Below, in pieces: positions 18,130 to 27,642 of a stretch of DNA of 50,249 nt. The translations under genes were made by a program, and so were the position numbers. The notes below the pieces were generated by a model. That model searched no databases, was not told the DNA's origin, and was given only the letters and a program-made list of their open reading frames with translations. Source of the stretch: an uncultured Bryobacteraceae bacterium (GTDB taxonomy: Bacteria > Acidobacteriota > Terriglobia > Bryobacterales > Bryobacteraceae); the NCBI GenBank assembly GCA_938027685.1, contig CALJAM010000034.1:1-50249 (forward strand), read 5' to 3'. Within the stretch, counting starts at the first letter, position 1, and each line of letters starts with the position of its first letter.

Positions 18130-19947
18130 TCATCTCGTGCAAGCAAGCGCCTGGATGGGATCCAGGCGGCATATGCGAGCGTAAATCTTCTGCTTTTCCT
18201 CGCTGTCCCGGTCCAGCTTAGAAAGACACCGAAACAGCAGCGTCAAGGGGTGCGCGATGACCTCCGGCGCCTCCCATTCCTCCAGCCTGCGTTCCTCGAT
18301 CTCCTTGGCCAGCTCCTCCAGAATGGGCCAAGCCACTGCCTCGTAGCCCGCCGCCATGCAGACCTCCGCCAGCTGGATGCGGCGCTGGAAACGGGCGCGC
18401 CCCGACCGCTCCTGCGCGGCCTCCCGCGCTAGGATCTCCACGGCGTCCTTGCGGCGGCCCGAACGTAAGGCCTCCATCGCCAGCGCATAGGCGTCGGGCG
18501 GCTGCTCGCCGGCTTCCTCCGCGGCGGGCTCCTCCCAGCCAGGCGGCGCAGGCGCGTAAACCTCTTCAGGCGGCGCCTGCTCAGGCTCCGGCGGCACGAT
18601 CTCCTCCTTCAGCCAGGCCTGCGTTTCCGCATTCGCCGCGGGCGTGTCGTCGCTCAGCGACCAGTTGGGCAACTCCGGATACTCGGCCAACAACGAACGC
18701 AGCTCCGCGCGAAGAGCGGCGGCAGGCGCTTCGTAACCCAATTCGGTAAGCGCCCGGATGGCGTAACGCTGCACGTCCAGCCAGGCCCGGCCGCACGGCA
18801 TGCCCGCCGCTTCCTCGGCCGCCTCCAGCACTTCGGCCCAAGATCCCTCGCTCGCCAGCCGCTTCAACTGCTGCCTGACTTCGGTCGAGGGCGCCTCGAG
18901 CACCGAGTAGTCCGGACTCGCCCCCGCCGCCCGAAGCTCTCCCCAGCGCAGCGCCCGCACCAGAAGGTAAGCCGTCGGACTGTAAGGATCCTCGCGCCGC
19001 AGGTAACGCGCCGCTGCGATCACCCGTTCGATCGCGTCCTCGCGGCTCTCCGGTTCGAGCGCCAAAACCTTCCGTCGCGGGGCCGCCGGACGCTCTGCCG
19101 GCACGGCCTCCTCGGCTGCCCATGCCTGTTCTTCGACCGCCGCCTCTTCATACGCTGCGGTCGCTTCCGCAGCAGGAACCTCCGCCGGCTGCCTGCGCTG
19201 GAGCAGGATGTGGACCGTCTGCTGCACCTCCTCCAGCGTGTTCCGCAGACCGCTGAAGCTCGGCGAATATTCGCCGAACTTCTCGTCGCAGACGCTGACC
19301 AACAGGCTCAGCGCCTCCCGGGCCGCCTCCAAATGTTCGAAGGCCTGCTGGTAGTAAGCCACGGGAGTCGAGTTGAAGGCTGAATCGAACTCCTCGGGAG
19401 TCAGCTTGCCGTCCGCAATGGCGGCCTCGCGCTGTGCGCGCCGGGCGTCGCTCGCCTCAGCCTCCTCTTCGGTGGGTACGGAACGGGATTGCTTGTACTG
19501 GAACCAGTCCAGCCCGTTCCGCGTCAACGGAACCTGCTTGATGGGTACCTCGAGCTGGCTCCCCACCCATTCCAGCGGCGCCGCCCGTAACTCCAGGTCT
19601 CCCTCCTCGATCTCCGGGTAAAGACCGTCCCAGAAGTTCTCCAGCAGGCCGCGCAGCAACTCCAGACAAGGAGCGATGGCCGAGTACCCCTCGGTCCGAA
19701 TGAGCGCCTCCATCAACCAGGCCGCCAGCTGCAGGTCCTTGCTGCGGGTCGCCAACGCGTCGCCGGCCAGCTTGATGACCAACGGCCAGTTGGCTTTCTT
19801 CCCCGGCGTCTGCCAATCCCCCTCGGTGATCGCCTCCTCTTCGCGCCGCGCCTCCTTGATCTGGTCGTAGATGGGTGCGTAACGTAAATTCTCCCCCGCT
19901 GGATTGGGACCGGGAATGGGATCAAGCAGATCGGCGCGCAAAGGCAT
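18130..19947 (-). CDS. tssA: T6SS assembly protein TssA (ImpA N-terminal domain)
   Basis: A 605-residue TssA-type protein, involved in priming baseplate and tail-tube assembly. The ImpA N-terminal domain (about 5-130) includes GENLRYAPIYDQIKEARREE, WPLVIKLAGDALATRSKDLQ and FWDGLYPEIEEGD. Two acidic, Ala/Pro-rich linkers follow (around 245-290 and 435-470). The C-terminal third is helical (MEALRSGRRKDAVEILARE, RFQRRIQLAEVCMAAG), resembling the VasJ/TssA C-terminal region. It is longer than many TssA proteins because of these linkers. The start has only a weak GGGGTGA upstream. Confidence 0.88.
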   Translation of the reverse strand: MPLRADLLDPIPGPNPAGENLRYAPIYDQIKEARREEEAITEGDWQTPGKKANWPLVIKLAGDALATRSKDLQLAAWLMEALIRTEGYSAIAPCLELLRGLLENFWDGLYPEIEEGDLELRAAPLEWVGSQLEVPIKQVPLTRNGLDWFQYKQSRSVPTEEEAEASDARRAQREAAIADGKLTPEEFDSAFNSTPVAYYQQAFEHLEAAREALSLLVSVCDEKFGEYSPSFSGLRNTLEEVQQTVHILLQRRQPAEVPAAEATAAYEEAAVEEQAWAAEEAVPAERPAAPRRKVLALEPESREDAIERVIAAARYLRREDPYSPTAYLLVRALRWGELRAAGASPDYSVLEAPSTEVRQQLKRLASEGSWAEVLEAAEEAAGMPCGRAWLDVQRYAIRALTELGYEAPAAALRAELRSLLAEYPELPNWSLSDDTPAANAETQAWLKEEIVPPEPEQAPPEEVYAPAPPGWEEPAAEEAGEQPPDAYALAMEALRSGRRKDAVEILAREAAQERSGRARFQRRIQLAEVCMAAGYEAVAWPILEELAKEIEERRLEEWEAPEVIAHPLTLLFRCLSKLDRDSEEKQKIYARICRLDPIQALACTR

Positions 19948-20000
19948 TGTCGTTCACCCCGCGAAGGCTACCGAACAGGCGGCAACGTTGGGTCCCTGCC

Positions 20001-20702
20001 TCAGGCCGTCGCGATCTCCAGCGTCCGCACCTCCAGCAGGGGAATCTCCTCCCCGTCCACGAGCAGCAGCTTCTGCCCGTAGGGAATCTCGTTGCCCTCC
20101 TCATCCTGCTCCCAAACCGTCATCCGCCCCAGACGTACTTCGTCGTCAGCGTGCCGCCAGGAAAAGGGGCATAGTACCGGCAGCAGCACCTCTCCTAGCT
20201 CGCGGCCCTTCAGGCCCGGACCTGCGCGAACCATCGCCGGGATCCACAACAGATCGCGCAGACGCCTAGGGGCGGCAATTTGGACTGCGGCTAGGTGCTC
20301 GAACGGAATCCAGAGATACCCTCCGGCGGCAAGCACCTCCAGACGCGCGCCGATCCGCGGGTCCGCATCCGAGAGGCTCTGAAAGGGCCTCCCGTTGATC
20401 GTGCCGCTGACCGCCTTCGCCTCGCCCGCGCTCGGAAACTCCCGCCGGGCGAACATCTCCTGCCGCGTCTTCTCGGCGTAAATCGCCCCGCGATACACCA
20501 GCGCGCCTGCTTCCGAGGCCGGTGACTCCCGCGCCAGAACCTCCAACTGCTTCTCGGCCCGCTCGAATTCGCCCGCGAAACACAATAGCTCGAAAAGAAA
20601 CGTCCGCCGGCGCACATCCGTCGGGTTCTCCCTCACTTCGGCCGTTAGCGCGCTTATGGCCTCCCTCAGCTTGCCGGCCTGGAACAACTCACGTGCGGTC
20701 AT
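20001..20702 (-). CDS. tagJ: T6SS accessory protein TagJ (ImpE family)
   Basis: A 233-residue ImpE-family protein. The N-terminal TPR-like half (AGKLREAISALTAEVRENP, ELLCFAGEFERAEKQLEVL) is followed by the conserved ImpE domain (GGYLWIPFEHLAAVQI, PRRLRDLLWIPA). TagJ is known to bind the N-terminal helix of TssB and to be linked to ClpV recruitment in some systems. Its place between hcp and tssA fits an ImpE-containing T6SS. The start has only a weak ribosome-binding site (GAGACC). Confidence 0.92.
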   Translation of the reverse strand: MTARELFQAGKLREAISALTAEVRENPTDVRRRTFLFELLCFAGEFERAEKQLEVLARESPASEAGALVYRGAIYAEKTRQEMFARREFPSAGEAKAVSGTINGRPFQSLSDADPRIGARLEVLAAGGYLWIPFEHLAAVQIAAPRRLRDLLWIPAMVRAGPGLKGRELGEVLLPVLCPFSWRHADDEVRLGRMTVWEQDEEGNEIPYGQKLLLVDGEEIPLLEVRTLEIATA

Positions 20703-20797
20703 CGTTCAAGGTCTCGATCCGGCCGTTGCGTAAGTCGGCCCGGAGCAACCCGAGGACACGGCTCCCCGCCGCCGTCCTCGGGTCTCCTCCGCGATGA

Positions 20798-21286
20798 CTA
20801 GCCTCCCTTGTTCTGCTTGAGGTCGTACCAGGACTTGATGGCGCCGCCCAGCGTTCCGTCGGCCTTCTGCTCGCGATACTCGAACTCAATCTTGGCGAAA
20901 TTCAGCGAGATCTGGTCCATCGGCACCATGTCCGCGCTGGCCGTCCCGCTGGTCTGGAAGCTCGAGACGAGAATATCCGAGAAGGTGACCTTGAGATACT
21001 CCTGCTGGTCCTTTCCGGCCTTCCGGCAGGTCAGCACGGCGCTCTTGATGTGGTCGCCCCGGGCGCAAGCCAGAAAAAGCTTCGGACTGGCCTTGTTGAC
21101 CTTCATGACGAAGTTGAAGTCCTGCATCTGGACCTTGCCGGCGCCGAGCCCGCCCCCACGCGCGGCGGTGCCCGTCTGCACTTCCCCGAAAGACCAGGAT
21201 TCGATTTCGATCTCACCCTTGTGCTTCGCGTCCTGGCTTTCCCCCTCTATACCGTCGATCTTCAGGAAATAATCAACCATCCCCAT
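20798..21286 (-). CDS. hcp: T6SS tail-tube protein Hcp (TssD)
   Basis: A 162-residue Hcp, which stacks as hexameric rings into the inner tube and is exported. It starts MVDYFLKIDGIEGES and carries the typical IEIESWSFGEVQ, then KASPKLFLACARGDHIKSAVL and ISLNFAKIEFEYREQ near the C-terminus. It has no C-terminal toxin extension. AAAGGA lies seven bases before ATG. About 93-95 bp separate it from tssC and tagJ on either side, so it may have an extra promoter or processing site, as highly expressed hcp genes often do. Confidence 0.95.
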   Translation of the reverse strand: MGMVDYFLKIDGIEGESQDAKHKGEIEIESWSFGEVQTGTAARGGGLGAGKVQMQDFNFVMKVNKASPKLFLACARGDHIKSAVLTCRKAGKDQQEYLKVTFSDILVSSFQTSGTASADMVPMDQISLNFAKIEFEYREQKADGTLGGAIKSWYDLKQNKGG

Positions 21287-21379
21287 GTGTTCGTCCTTTC
21301 TCCCTCTTCGATCTCGTGCTCATTCTCGCTTGCCCGGCCCCCCTAAACCGGTCGGCCGGAGAAATCCTCGGTTGCACCC

Positions 21380-22870
21380 TCACTTCCTGGCCGACTGTGG
21401 CAGCTCGGCGACCAATCGCAGTGAAACCGTCAGTTCGTCCAGCTGGAAATGCGGGCGCAAATACGCTACCGCCCGATAGGCGCCCGGCTTGCCCGGAACT
21501 TCCATCACCTCCACCCGCGCCTCCCTCAGCGGGTACTGCGCCTTGGTTGCCGGGCTGGCCTGATCGTCTTCGGTCACGTAGTTCATGATCCACTGGTTCA
21601 GGAACCGCTCGCAGTCGGCGCGCGACATGAAGCTGCCGATCTTGTCGCGCATGATCGCCTTCAGGTAATGCGCGAAACGCGAGACGGCCAGAATGTAAGG
21701 CAACTGCGCCGACAGGCGCGCGTTCGCCGTGGCCGATTCCTTGTCGTAGACCTTCGGCTTGTTGCACGATTGCACGCTGAAGAAAGCCGCGTAGTCGGTC
21801 CCCTTGCAGTGCACCAGCGGCACGAAACCCAGATCCGCCAGCTCCTTCTCGCGCCGGTCGCTGATGGCGATCTCGGTCGGGCACTTCAGCGCCACATCGC
21901 CCTCGTCGGTACGGAAGGTGTGCACCGGCAGGCCCTCTACCAAGCCGCCTCCCTCCACACCGCGGATGGCTGCGCACCAGCCGTAGGTCGCAAAAGCCTC
22001 CGTGAGCCGCGTGCCCAAAGCGTAGGCTGCGTTGCCCCACAGGTACTTGGAGTGATCGCTGCCGTCCACGCCTTCCTCGTAATTGAACGCCTCCACCGGC
22101 TTGGTGTCGCGTCCGTAGGGTAGCCTCATGAGAACGCGCGGCAGACACAGCGCCACGTAGCGGGAATCCTCGCTGTTGCGGAACGACTTCCACTTGGCGT
22201 ACTCGGTGGACTCGAAAATCTTAGCCAAGTCGCGCGGCGCGCCCAGGTTGGTGAAGCTGTCCAACCCCAGCAGATCGGGCGCCGCCGCCGCGATGAAGGG
22301 CGCGTGCGCCGCTGCCGCCACTTGCGACATCTTCTCCAAAAGCTCGAAATCCTCCGGATGCTTGCCGAAGTAGTAATCGCCGATCAGCGCGCCGAAGGGC
22401 TCCCCGCCGAAAACGCCGAACTCCTCCTCGTAAACTTTCTTAAAGATCGCACTCTGATCGAACTCCGGAGCCCGCTGCAAATCACGCAGCAGCTCGCGCT
22501 TGGAGCAGTTCAACACGCGGATCTTCAGCATCGGGCTCGTTTCGGTGTGATCCAGCAGGTACTTCAGGCCGCGCCACGTCGCCTCCAACTGCTGGAAGCT
22601 CGGATGATGCAGGATCTCGTTCAACTGGAGTGACAACAGGTGATCGATCTGCGCAATGCGGGCGTTGATCATGGCCTCGGCGTCGCGCGAAACCGTCATT
22701 TCGCCCGCCAGCACCTGCGAGATGAACTCCTTGACCAGATCCCGGCCCCGCGCCTGAGCCGCCGCGTCCGTGCCGAAGCGACCCTCTTCGACGATCTGAT
22801 CCAGCAGGCTCCTTTCCGCTCTCACCTCCGCGGCAGCCTGCGGCAGCGCAGCTTTCTGCGGATCGCTCAT
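21380..22870 (-). CDS. tssC: T6SS sheath large subunit TssC (VipB)
   Basis: A 496-residue sheath protein that forms the contractile sheath with TssB around the Hcp tube. It contains the family landmarks LEATWRGLKYLLDHTE, LKIRVLNCSKRELLRDLQ, EFGVFGGEPFGALIGDYYF, CLPRVLMRLPYG and a C-terminal QYPLREARVEVMEVPGKPG. Length matches TssC. It overlaps tssB by ATGA, so the two subunits are translationally coupled. GGAGGGTCAGGG precedes the start. Confidence 0.96.
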   Translation of the reverse strand: MSDPQKAALPQAAAEVRAERSLLDQIVEEGRFGTDAAAQARGRDLVKEFISQVLAGEMTVSRDAEAMINARIAQIDHLLSLQLNEILHHPSFQQLEATWRGLKYLLDHTETSPMLKIRVLNCSKRELLRDLQRAPEFDQSAIFKKVYEEEFGVFGGEPFGALIGDYYFGKHPEDFELLEKMSQVAAAAHAPFIAAAAPDLLGLDSFTNLGAPRDLAKIFESTEYAKWKSFRNSEDSRYVALCLPRVLMRLPYGRDTKPVEAFNYEEGVDGSDHSKYLWGNAAYALGTRLTEAFATYGWCAAIRGVEGGGLVEGLPVHTFRTDEGDVALKCPTEIAISDRREKELADLGFVPLVHCKGTDYAAFFSVQSCNKPKVYDKESATANARLSAQLPYILAVSRFAHYLKAIMRDKIGSFMSRADCERFLNQWIMNYVTEDDQASPATKAQYPLREARVEVMEVPGKPGAYRAVAYLRPHFQLDELTVSLRLVAELPQSARK

Positions 22871-23391
22871 CCCTGACCCTCCTTTCCACCGCTCTCCAGT
22901 TCGGCCCGTAGCCTGTCGAGCTCTTCGGTGTTGGTCACCGCCTTCATCAGCAGCTCGTCGAGCCTCTCGTTCGTCTGCAAGGCGCCCCTCAGATCCGCCA
23001 GTTTGGTCCGCAACTCCAGCAGTTCCCGCAACGGCTTTACCTGGCGGGCAACCTGTTCGGGCTCGAAGTCATCCAGACTCTTGAAGTGCAAATCCACTTT
23101 CAGCTGACCGGCTTCCGGATCGTCCGTCAACTTGTTCTCAACCGCGAAGGAAAGGTGCGGTTTCATGCTTTCCAACACGGCATCGAAGTTATCAGGGTTG
23201 ATCTCTACGAAGCGCCGGTCCTTCAGCCGAGGCAGGGGCTGTTCAGGCTGCCCCGTCAGATCGGCCAAAACCCCGACTACGAACGGCAACTCCTTCATTT
23301 CAATGGCGTCGCCCACCTCAACGTCGTAGGTGACATGGACGCGCGGCGGGCGCACTCGCTCCAGTTTCTTGTGAATGCTTTCCTTCGGCAT
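22867..23391 (-). CDS. tssB: T6SS sheath small subunit TssB (VipA)
   Basis: A 174-residue sheath protein and first gene of the T6SS operon. It shows SIHKKLERVRPPRVHVTYDV, then LPFVVGVLADLTG, KDRRFVEINPDNFDAVLESM and FKSLDDFEPEQVARQV, all typical of TssB. The start at 23391 is chosen because GGGAGGGCAA precedes it. An in-frame ATG at 23451 would place the start upstream of the likely promoter -10. Confidence 0.96.
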   Translation of the reverse strand: MPKESIHKKLERVRPPRVHVTYDVEVGDAIEMKELPFVVGVLADLTGQPEQPLPRLKDRRFVEINPDNFDAVLESMKPHLSFAVENKLTDDPEAGQLKVDLHFKSLDDFEPEQVARQVKPLRELLELRTKLADLRGALQTNERLDELLMKAVTNTEELDRLRAELESGGKEGQG

Positions 23392-23441
23392 TTGCCCTCC
23401 CTTGGGCTCGGCTCCCCAGTTGCAAGGCCGAATACGGGTAA

Positions 23442-23510
23442 AGTGTATCAAAAAGCAGCCCGCTTGACCAGGGGTACCGCACCTTTTTTTGCGCGGTGAT
23501 CAACCGCACC
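23442..23510 (-). promoter_or_regulatory. Promoter of the T6SS operon with repeat elements
   Basis: On the minus strand TGGTCA (23465-23470) and TACACT (23442-23447) are separated by exactly 17 bp, a good sigma70-like pair about 50 bp before the tssB start. Upstream lies an A-run (23484-23490) that could act as an UP element. It is flanked by two direct copies of ACCGCACC on the plus strand (23476-23483 and 23503-23510). An inverted repeat GCGGT-GATCA-ACCGC (23493-23507) could be an operator. Regulation is inferred from sequence only. Confidence 0.5.
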
Positions 23511-24092
23511 TCGCACCGGCGCCAAGCCGTCGCCCAGCCCGCCGCGCACCCGGTACAATAAGGTTGGCCGGCGACCGCACGGATCCGACGTGACCCGACG
23601 GGATCCGACCGGTCCGCTTAGAGTGACGTCCCCGGAGGCAAGTCCCGGCTATGGCGCCTCCGGGTCGTGATCGCGATCCAAACGCCTCGGAAGAGCGAGA
23701 CCCCGGCGTGCAATCGCTGCGGCCACGCGCATGGAGTCGGGACCCGCATTGTGCCGCCGCCGAACGGCCCGCGCTGGGTGGCGCCCAAAGCTTCCTCACC
23801 CCCCTTTCGCCGGCTCGGCCCGCGGTTCCTGACGGACTCCGAAATCACCGCCCTTGCTACCGCGCCCACCGCCGACACCCCTCCGGCGGCGCTTCCACCA
23901 CCTTCCTGCGCGGCGAGCGCCGGGGCTTCGGCAACTACTGCGACCCGCCCGGACCGGGGAGCACGCGCGGCCCCGACTGATCGCCTGGCTCCCGGTGCCG
24001 ACAGCCCGGCGCCTTCGCAAAACGGGGAGTTTGTTCAAAAACTTTCAGGCCTTGCTCTTGCGACTTACCAAGTGCTCCGGCCGGCTGATTTC
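23511..24092. other. Long gene-poor interval between the T6SS and Oar-like genes
   Basis: I see no convincing gene. A plus-strand GTG-started frame (23667-24134, 155 codons) is open but Pro/Ala-rich, lacks a ribosome-binding site and matches nothing I know. Visible structure: a tandem GGATCCGAC repeat near 23580-23610, and an inverted repeat (CCGGAGGC near 23634-23642 with GCCTCCGG at 23657-23664) without a T-run. A TACAAT on the plus strand at 23554-23559 could be a -10 element. Confidence 0.4.
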
Positions 24093-24128
24093 GCAAAGCC
24101 GGGGCCCGCACCGCGCGACCGTGCGGGC
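24093..24128 (-). terminator. Putative terminator of the tandem Oar-like genes
   Basis: An 8-bp perfect stem (24104-24111 with 24121-24128, loop of 9) lies 27 bp after the stop codon of the Oar-like gene. On the minus strand it is followed by GGGCCCCGGCTTTGC. The spacing and the GGCTTT tail resemble the strong terminator at 355-397, but the T-run is short. Confidence 0.5.
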
Positions 24129-24155
24129 TCCTGATCAGAATTCGTCGACGAACTC

Positions 24156-27100
24156 TCAGAAATAAAACTTCAGTGCAGCCTGGATCCGGCGCGCCTCCCG
24201 CGCCGCCGTGTATTCGCCGAATCGCGCGTTCACCTGGTTCCCCTGAGCGTCAAACCGCGCCGAGGTATTCACGCCCGAGAATTGCGTGTGATTGAAGGCG
24301 TTGTACATCTCCCAGCGGAACTGCAGACGTCGCTGGCCTTCACCAAGCCGGAAGTTCTTGAACACGGAAATGTCCCAGTTGTTGGTGCCCGGCCCTCGGA
24401 TGGGATCCTTGGGCGCGTTCCCGATCCCGAACGTTGCAAAATCCGGCGGCCTCACCACCTCCGTCCGGAAGTGCCGGTAAATCGTCCGCTCCGACTTGGG
24501 CAGATTCGGGTTCCCTATCAGGTCCACCCTGCTGTCGATGCCTGCTCCGGACGCCCCGGTGACATCCGTGGCCACCACCAGACTGTATCCGATCCCCGTA
24601 GGCGCGCCGCTGATGAACGAAGTGATGCCGGAAACCTCCCATCCGTTCGCCAGCCAGCGCGCCGGCGTCCTTCCGCGCACGAAGTCGGGCAGCCTGTAAA
24701 CGTAGAAAATAGCAACGTTGTGCGTGCGGTCGAAACCCGCCTTGCCGTAGTTGCGCATGCGGTAGTTCAAGTACGGGTTCACCGCAGCCGTGTTGCTGTC
24801 CACCAGGTCCATCGCCTTCGACCAGGTCCACGTGAACCCGTACGTCAGGCTCCGGCCGAAACGCCGGTTCACCTGAGTCTGCATTGAATGGTAATTCGAA
24901 GTCGAAGCAAATTCATGGTACCTTATATCCGCGTAACCCTTGATAGGCCGCAGAAAGTTCACCGGCAACGGCCGGTTGCCGGTGAGAGTGCGATCGATGC
25001 TGGAAGGCAGAAAGTTCGTCCCGTAATTGGTTGCGTTCAGGCTCCGCACCTGCAGAAGATGCCGACCGACCGAGCCCACATACGCCACGTCAAATACGGT
25101 CCCGAAACCGATATCCCTCTGAATGCCGAAGCTCCAGTTATAAACCGTCGGAGGATCGAAGGCTTTCTGGATGCTTGAAACTTCGGCCGGACTCAGGCTC
25201 AGGGGAGTGCTCAGCAGATCCCTGATCGTCGTGTAGTACGCGGTCGCGGTGTTCACCAGCGGCGGAAATTGCACAAACTGCAACACGATGTCATCGTTGA
25301 AGCGATCCGGGAAGATGCCGAAGCCGCCTCGCACCGCCATCTTGCCGTCGCCCAGAACGTCCCACGCGAACCCGAAGCGCGGTGCGACCTGGATCGGCGG
25401 CGTGTCCAACATGCGCTCCTTGAAAATCCGCATCCCGTTGTAAATGTCGCCCGAGCCCAAAGCGAAAGTCCCGATTTTCACCTCAGGCACCAGCTCGCCG
25501 GTCACCGGATTGCGCCCCATGCGAGGGCTGGTTGGCGTGGCTCGGTACGGCTCGATCAGCAGCGGCGCCTTTTCCGGGCGGTAATCGGCCAACCAGAACG
25601 CCGCCAATCGATCGCCTGCGCTCCAGGTCGGCACGATGCGGTAAAAACGAACTCCGATGTCGAACGTCAACCTCCGGTGCGCCCGCCAATTGTCCTGCAC
25701 GTACCATTCGATGTTGGAATACCGCGCATGGGCATGCGGATGCTTGTCTGCCTCCGTGTAACTGTTCACGTAGCCCATCAGGCAGTTGGCATAGGCGTAG
25801 TTCGCATCGAACGGGTTGTTGACGTTGCGCCCGAAGTCGAAAGTGCCGTTGAAGGCTGAGGCCCGGGCCGCATTCCGCGTCGTGCGCTCCACGTAAATGC
25901 CCGCTTTCAAGTTGTGTCCGCCCCGGATATGCGAGAGGTTGTCCGACCAGTTCCAGATATTGTTCGTGCCGAAGAAGGGAAAGCGCTGCTCGATCCAAAG
26001 CTGCGGCGCGTTCTGAACGCCTCCGAACGTGGCGTTGGGAATCAAATTCAGAGGATTGATCTCCGGGTGAAACTGCGGCAGATCCAGCCCCAGCTTCCTC
26101 CGGTCGTTCCGATCCAGCCCCGCCTGGTTCAGCGGACTGACCGTCTGAAGGGCCCGGTTTACCCCGAACGTCAACTCGTTGACCAAGGTGGGATTGAAGG
26201 TGTGAATCAGCGTGGCCACCAAACCCTTGCTTCGGATCTCGTACTTGATGGGGAACTGCGGCCAGCTCGAAGAGGCCAGTACGAAGGCAAAGTCTCCTTT
26301 GTAGGCCTCGTAATTCTGAATGCCCCGCGCATAGAAAAGAGTCCTGGGCGCGACATTCCAATCGATCCGCAGAATCTCTTCGCGGCGCGGCTGGTCCACC
26401 GTGCTCTGAAACACGGCGTTGTAAGTGTAATTCGGATCGAAAGTGTTGGGCAGGGGGAAGATCTTCAGTAACCCCTGCCCGTTTTTGTCGATCCGGCTGG
26501 CCGGTACGATATTGCCCGGGAACGGCTGACGGTTGTTCAGCGGATCGAGGATCGGAATCAATCGCCGGTTCGTGTCAAAGGTTTGCGAAAAGTCCCCGCG
26601 ACGCTCCAACTCGGTGGGGAAAGTCCGCCGTGCCTGCGAGGTCGGGTACTTGCGCGGCAGAAACTCCTGCGACCAGAAGAAGAAAAGCTTTTCGCGACTC
26701 GTTACCACCTTGGGAATCAACAAGGGGCCGCCGACAAAATACCCCGGATACTCGAATCGATAGCGCGGCTTGGGAAGGCCGTCCCGGTTGTTGAAGAACT
26801 CGTTGGCATTGAACATTTCGTGACGCTTGAAATAAAAGGCCCCGCCGTGAAATTCCCTCGTGCCGCTCTTGATCACTGCGTTGATGGTCCCGCCGGAACT
26901 ACGTCCGTATTCCGCCTGATAGTTGGTCAGCAGAACTTTGACCTCGGCGATCGCATCCAGCCCGGGCGCCAGATATGGACCCAGCATCGAGCCCGTATCC
27001 AGGTTCGACACGCCATCCAGAGTCAGATTGGTCGTGCCCTGACGTCCCCCGTTGACGTAAATGCCCACCAGGTTGTTCCACCCCGGCGCCTCGCGGTTGC

Positions 27101-27599
27101 GCGTGTCCACCACTCCGGGCAACAGCCGTAACAATCCCATGTAATCCCGGCCCTTGAGCGAGAGATCCTGTATCTGCGAGGTGCTGATGAGGCCGGAGCG
27201 TTCCGAACTCTGCACCTGTAGACGGGCCGCTTCCGCCGTCACAGACACCGTCTGGGTCAATTCGCCTAACTCCAGCCGAATCTGCCGAAGGACCACACGC
27301 TCGGTGGCCGTGACCACGATGTCCTTCTGCTCATACTTCTTGAAGCCCGGCGCCGTTACCGTCAGCGCGTAGGTCCCCGGCAGCAACTGCGTGAACACGA
27401 AGTTGCCCGTTGCGTCCGTGCTGACCTCGCGCGTTTGGCCCGTGCCCGTGTTCAGCAACTCGACCTTCGCGTTGGGCACCGCAGAGCCGGCCGGATCCAC
27501 CAGGCTCCCGGAAACCTGGCCGGTAAGACCCTGCGCATTCAGCCCGGATGCAACAAGCGCTATCCCCCACAGAAGCCGGAACCCGGCGTGTAGCCGCAT
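24156..27599 (-). CDS. Oar-like TonB-dependent outer-membrane protein
   Basis: A 1147-residue member of the same family as the proteins at 424 and 27643. A signal peptide (MRLHAGFRLLWGIALVASG) is followed by a carboxypeptidase-regulatory-like domain (QVSGSLVDPAGSAVPNAKVE), a plug-like region (LKGRDYMGLLRLLPGV, TLDGVSNLDTG, EYGRSSGGTINAVIKSGT) and a long barrel ending AALKFYF. The ATG at 27599, preceded by GAGGAGGGAGATT, is preferred over one 12 codons upstream. It begins 43 bp after the stop of the gene at 27643-31068, so the two are probably one operon. Substrate unknown. Confidence 0.9.
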   Translation of the reverse strand: MRLHAGFRLLWGIALVASGLNAQGLTGQVSGSLVDPAGSAVPNAKVELLNTGTGQTREVSTDATGNFVFTQLLPGTYALTVTAPGFKKYEQKDIVVTATERVVLRQIRLELGELTQTVSVTAEAARLQVQSSERSGLISTSQIQDLSLKGRDYMGLLRLLPGVVDTRNREAPGWNNLVGIYVNGGRQGTTNLTLDGVSNLDTGSMLGPYLAPGLDAIAEVKVLLTNYQAEYGRSSGGTINAVIKSGTREFHGGAFYFKRHEMFNANEFFNNRDGLPKPRYRFEYPGYFVGGPLLIPKVVTSREKLFFFWSQEFLPRKYPTSQARRTFPTELERRGDFSQTFDTNRRLIPILDPLNNRQPFPGNIVPASRIDKNGQGLLKIFPLPNTFDPNYTYNAVFQSTVDQPRREEILRIDWNVAPRTLFYARGIQNYEAYKGDFAFVLASSSWPQFPIKYEIRSKGLVATLIHTFNPTLVNELTFGVNRALQTVSPLNQAGLDRNDRRKLGLDLPQFHPEINPLNLIPNATFGGVQNAPQLWIEQRFPFFGTNNIWNWSDNLSHIRGGHNLKAGIYVERTTRNAARASAFNGTFDFGRNVNNPFDANYAYANCLMGYVNSYTEADKHPHAHARYSNIEWYVQDNWRAHRRLTFDIGVRFYRIVPTWSAGDRLAAFWLADYRPEKAPLLIEPYRATPTSPRMGRNPVTGELVPEVKIGTFALGSGDIYNGMRIFKERMLDTPPIQVAPRFGFAWDVLGDGKMAVRGGFGIFPDRFNDDIVLQFVQFPPLVNTATAYYTTIRDLLSTPLSLSPAEVSSIQKAFDPPTVYNWSFGIQRDIGFGTVFDVAYVGSVGRHLLQVRSLNATNYGTNFLPSSIDRTLTGNRPLPVNFLRPIKGYADIRYHEFASTSNYHSMQTQVNRRFGRSLTYGFTWTWSKAMDLVDSNTAAVNPYLNYRMRNYGKAGFDRTHNVAIFYVYRLPDFVRGRTPARWLANGWEVSGITSFISGAPTGIGYSLVVATDVTGASGAGIDSRVDLIGNPNLPKSERTIYRHFRTEVVRPPDFATFGIGNAPKDPIRGPGTNNWDISVFKNFRLGEGQRRLQFRWEMYNAFNHTQFSGVNTSARFDAQGNQVNARFGEYTAAREARRIQAALKFYF

Positions 27600-27642
27600 A
27601 ATCTCCCTCCTCACCCTTTGGGGATTTCTTGGCACATGACCG

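Noticed and set aside
23667..24134. A 155-codon plus-strand ORF in the T6SS/Oar gap
   Set aside because: GTG start without a ribosome-binding site, Pro/Ala-rich, no recognisable domain; kept only as a low-probability possibility.
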